From NCBI GenBank assembly GCA_015661095.1, contig JACVQI010000096.1, positions 1-10,574 of the forward strand: a stretch of DNA of 10,574 bases, written 5' to 3'. The DNA comes from Gammaproteobacteria bacterium. GTDB lineage: Bacteria; Pseudomonadota; Gammaproteobacteria; Eutrophobiales; Eutrophobiaceae. How positions within the stretch are numbered: position 1 is the first letter of the stretch; each line of letters begins with the position of its first letter. Positions 9,025-10,574 of the stretch are shown in pieces. A program made the position numbers and the translations under genes. The notes beneath the pieces are model-generated. The model did not search any database. It had not been told where the DNA came from and saw only the letters and a list, made by a program, of their open reading frames with translations.

Positions 9025-10208
9025 GGCAGTGTCTGTACCTCCACCGAAACCACGGACGGCAAATCGCGGACTATGGGCTTCCACGAGTCACCGGAATCAG
9101 CGGATACATAAACCTGTCCGCCGGTCGTGCCAAAATACACACCGCACTCATCCAGCGAATCAACGGCCATTGCATCGCGCAAGACATTAACATAACAATT
9201 ACGTTGTGGCAGACCTTTCGTGAGGGCTTCCCATTCGTTGCCGCCGGTGCGACTGCGATAGACGCGGAGCTTCGCCCCGGCCACATAATGTTCAAAGTCG
9301 CTCTTGATAGGCACGACATAGATGGTATCCGGTTCATGGGCATGAACCTCGACCACGAAGCCGAAATCGGATGGCAGGTTACCGCTGATCTCCTGCCACG
9401 ATTCGCCGGCATCATCACTGCGCATCACGTCCCAGTGTTTTTGCATGAACAGGACCTGCGGCCGTTCAGGATGCATTGCGATGCGGTGCACACAGTGGCC
9501 GATCTCAGCATCCGGGTCGGGGATATATTGCGAGCGCAGGCCACGGTTGATGGGTTTCCAGGTTTTACCGGCATCATCACTGCGGAAAACCCCTGCTGCT
9601 GAAATCGCTGTGTAAAGACGTTCCTGATTAGCGGGGTCGATCAGGATAGTATGCAGGCACATACCGCCTGCTCCCGGTTGCCATTTCGGACCGGTACCAT
9701 GGCCGCGCAAACCGGCGAGTTCATGCCAGGTCTTGCCGCCGTCGGTGGTTCGAAACAACGCCGCGTCTTCAACACCGGCATAGGCTGTGTCGTGATCGGT
9801 TAACGACGGTTCCAGATGCCACACCCGTTTGAACTCCCACGGATGTTGTGTGCCGTCATACCACTGGTGGGTGGTCAGGGGTTTGCCATTCGGAGAGCTG
9901 ACGTCATAGACGAATTTGTTACTCTCACCTTTGGGCATACCTTCAGGTGTGGTTATCGATTCCCCGGGTCCGGTGCCGGGTTGTTCCCAGGTTCTGCCGC
10001 CATCATTGGAGCGCTGGATAATCTGGCCGAACCAGCCACTGGTCTGTGATGCATACAAGCGGTCCGGATCTGCGGGGGATCCTTTCATATGATAAATTTC
10101 CCAGCCCGCGAAGTAGGGCCCGCTAACCTTCCACTTCTTACGCATGCCGTCCGCGCTCAGAATAAACGCGCCCTTGCGCGTACCAACCAATACCCGAACT
10201 CTGCTCAT
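9021..10208 (-). CDS. BNR/Asp-box repeat beta-propeller protein (sialidase-like fold, no visible sialidase site)
   Basis: The 395-residue product has six Asp-box-type turns (S-x-D-x-G-x-T-W): RSNDGGRTW 66-74, RTTDGGKTW 153-161, RSDDAGKTW 209-217, RSDDAGESW 263-271, a degenerate RSRTGGNEW 318-326, and VSADSGDSW 368-376. The spacing fits a single beta-propeller, as in the YCF48/exo-sialidase-like families. There is no signal peptide (start MSRVRVLVGTRKGAF), so it is probably cytoplasmic, unlike most sialidases. The FRIP motif expected near a sialidase N-terminus is not seen, so the common annotation exo-alpha-sialidase would be misleading. A strong GGGAGG (10214-10219) precedes the ATG by 5 bases. 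The stop overlaps the start of the MoaD-like gene by four bases. The function is unknown; a binding scaffold or a client of the ubiquitin-like partner is an inference only. It is divergent from ftsH. Confidence 0.85.
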   Translation of the reverse strand: MSRVRVLVGTRKGAFILSADGMRKKWKVSGPYFAGWEIYHMKGSPADPDRLYASQTSGWFGQIIQRSNDGGRTWEQPGTGPGESITTPEGMPKGESNKFVYDVSSPNGKPLTTHQWYDGTQHPWEFKRVWHLEPSLTDHDTAYAGVEDAALFRTTDGGKTWHELAGLRGHGTGPKWQPGAGGMCLHTILIDPANQERLYTAISAAGVFRSDDAGKTWKPINRGLRSQYIPDPDAEIGHCVHRIAMHPERPQVLFMQKHWDVMRSDDAGESWQEISGNLPSDFGFVVEVHAHEPDTIYVVPIKSDFEHYVAGAKLRVYRSRTGGNEWEALTKGLPQRNCYVNVLRDAMAVDSLDECGVYFGTTGGQVYVSADSGDSWKPIVRDLPSVVSVEVQTLP

Positions 10209-10337
10209 AGCATCCTCCCAAAAATAGAGCTACATCAAAATTGAAATGATTTGATAAGCCCGCACGCCCAATCTGCAATGACTATGCATCAAAGCCGGAT
10301 GGAAATCAAAACCGGAATAGCAGCAAATTTTTAGAAA

Positions 10338-10487
10338 GCTCTGAATAATTCATCCATGAATTACCAGAGCACGAAAAAACAAAAAATTTGATTTTTGTTT
10401 TTCTTACATTTTCAATCTTGCCATGGCGGGATTGAAAATGGCGGTACATCGATGTAACGCGGAAACTCTGAATTAGTCAGAGTTTCC
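10338..10487. repeat. Five different inverted repeats tiled end to end upstream of ftsH
   Basis: (1) 10338-10370: GCTCTG/CAGAGC plus inner AATTCAT/ATGAATT. (2) 10375-10402: AAAAACAAAAA pairs with TTTTTGTTTTT, loop of 6. (3) 10407-10440: CATTTTCAATC pairs with GATTGAAAATG, with the palindrome GCCATGGC at the centre. (4) 10441-10460: GCG and CGC flanking the perfect 12-base palindrome TACATCGATGTA, one mismatch. (5) 10461-10487: GGAAACTCTGA pairs with TCAGAGTTTCC, loop ATTAG. Dyads 3, 4 and 5 abut exactly; the other gaps are four bases. The arms do not resemble one another, so this is not one repeat copied. The array ends eight bases before the ftsH Shine-Dalgarno sequence. It could be a structured 5' leader, multiple operator sites, or a remnant of mobile DNA. 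A smaller dyad, ATCAAA/TTTGAT, lies at 10234-10255 near the BNR gene. Confidence 0.8.
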
Positions 10488-10505
10488 TTAATTTGAGGTA
10501 ACAGT

Positions 10506-10574
10506 GTGAACGATATGGCAAAGAACCTGGTGCTGTGGGTCATCATCGCCCTGGTATTAATGATGGTGTTCAGA
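10506..10574 (+). CDS. ftsH: ATP-dependent zinc metalloprotease FtsH, N-terminal fragment (runs off the right edge)
   Basis: Twenty-three codons are present. The translation contains AKNLVLWVIIALVLMMVF, matching the first membrane segment of FtsH (E. coli MAKNLILWLVIAVVLMSVF). FtsH is the membrane-anchored AAA+ protease that degrades misassembled membrane proteins and regulators such as LpxC in enterobacteria. The GTG at 10506 is chosen because GAGG (10495-10498) lies 7 bases before it; the ATG at 10515, which would give the E. coli-like MAKNL start, is 16 bases from that site. The AAA+ and HExxH parts lie outside the window. In many Gammaproteobacteria rlmE lies directly upstream; here the upstream neighbour is the divergent BNR gene. 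Confidence 0.87.
   Translation, partial: MNDMAKNLVLWVIIALVLMMVFR

Noticed and set aside
8728..9084. Longer 118-residue version of the MoaD-like protein starting at 9084
   Set aside because: The extra 20 residues overlap the BNR gene and do not fit the family, whereas the ATG at 9024 gives the standard first strand and an ATGA overlap.
9021..10208. Annotation of the BNR protein as a secreted sialidase
   Set aside because: No signal peptide and no FRIP motif are visible; Asp-boxes alone indicate only the propeller fold.

Overview
The window reads as a chromosomal segment of a gammaproteobacterium. It has about 55% GC by eye, and the leftward order mtnA-gyrA-serC with a divergent mtaD resembles the Pseudomonas-type gyrA neighbourhood. 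GyrA also carries the proteobacterial-style acidic tail. The exact genus cannot be read from the sequence. The calls come from recognising motifs in the translations and from reading repeats and signals by eye; no database search was run.

Left part (1-5376): on the minus strand, mtnA (methylthioribose-1-phosphate isomerase), gyrA (DNA gyrase subunit A) and the first 22 codons of serC follow one another. A cluster of short direct and inverted repeats fills the gyrA-serC gap and runs into the last codons of gyrA. On the plus strand, mtaD (methylthioadenosine/S-adenosylhomocysteine deaminase family) diverges from mtnA across a 53-base gap. MtaD and MtnA act in the same methylthioadenosine salvage route, separated by one phosphorylase step that is not in the window.

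Middle part (5377-8493): a plus-strand LpxL/HtrB-like acyltransferase sits where ubiG often follows mtaD. It keeps the catalytic-type histidine but lacks the usual acidic partner. It converges with a minus-strand MgtC/SapB-DUF4010 membrane protein that carries an extra soluble block of about 90 residues. The 342 bases between them are a dense composite of inverted repeats, probably a non-coding repeat element.

Right part (8494-10574): a minus-strand two-gene operon encodes a cytoplasmic BNR/Asp-box beta-propeller protein and, with an ATGA start/stop overlap, a small MoaD/ThiS-like ubiquitin-fold protein ending in Gly-Gly. This coupled pair is the best candidate for an undescribed system here. 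Divergent from it, ftsH begins at the right edge. The gap in front of ftsH contains five different inverted repeats lying almost end to end over 150 bases, the most striking non-coding structure in the window.
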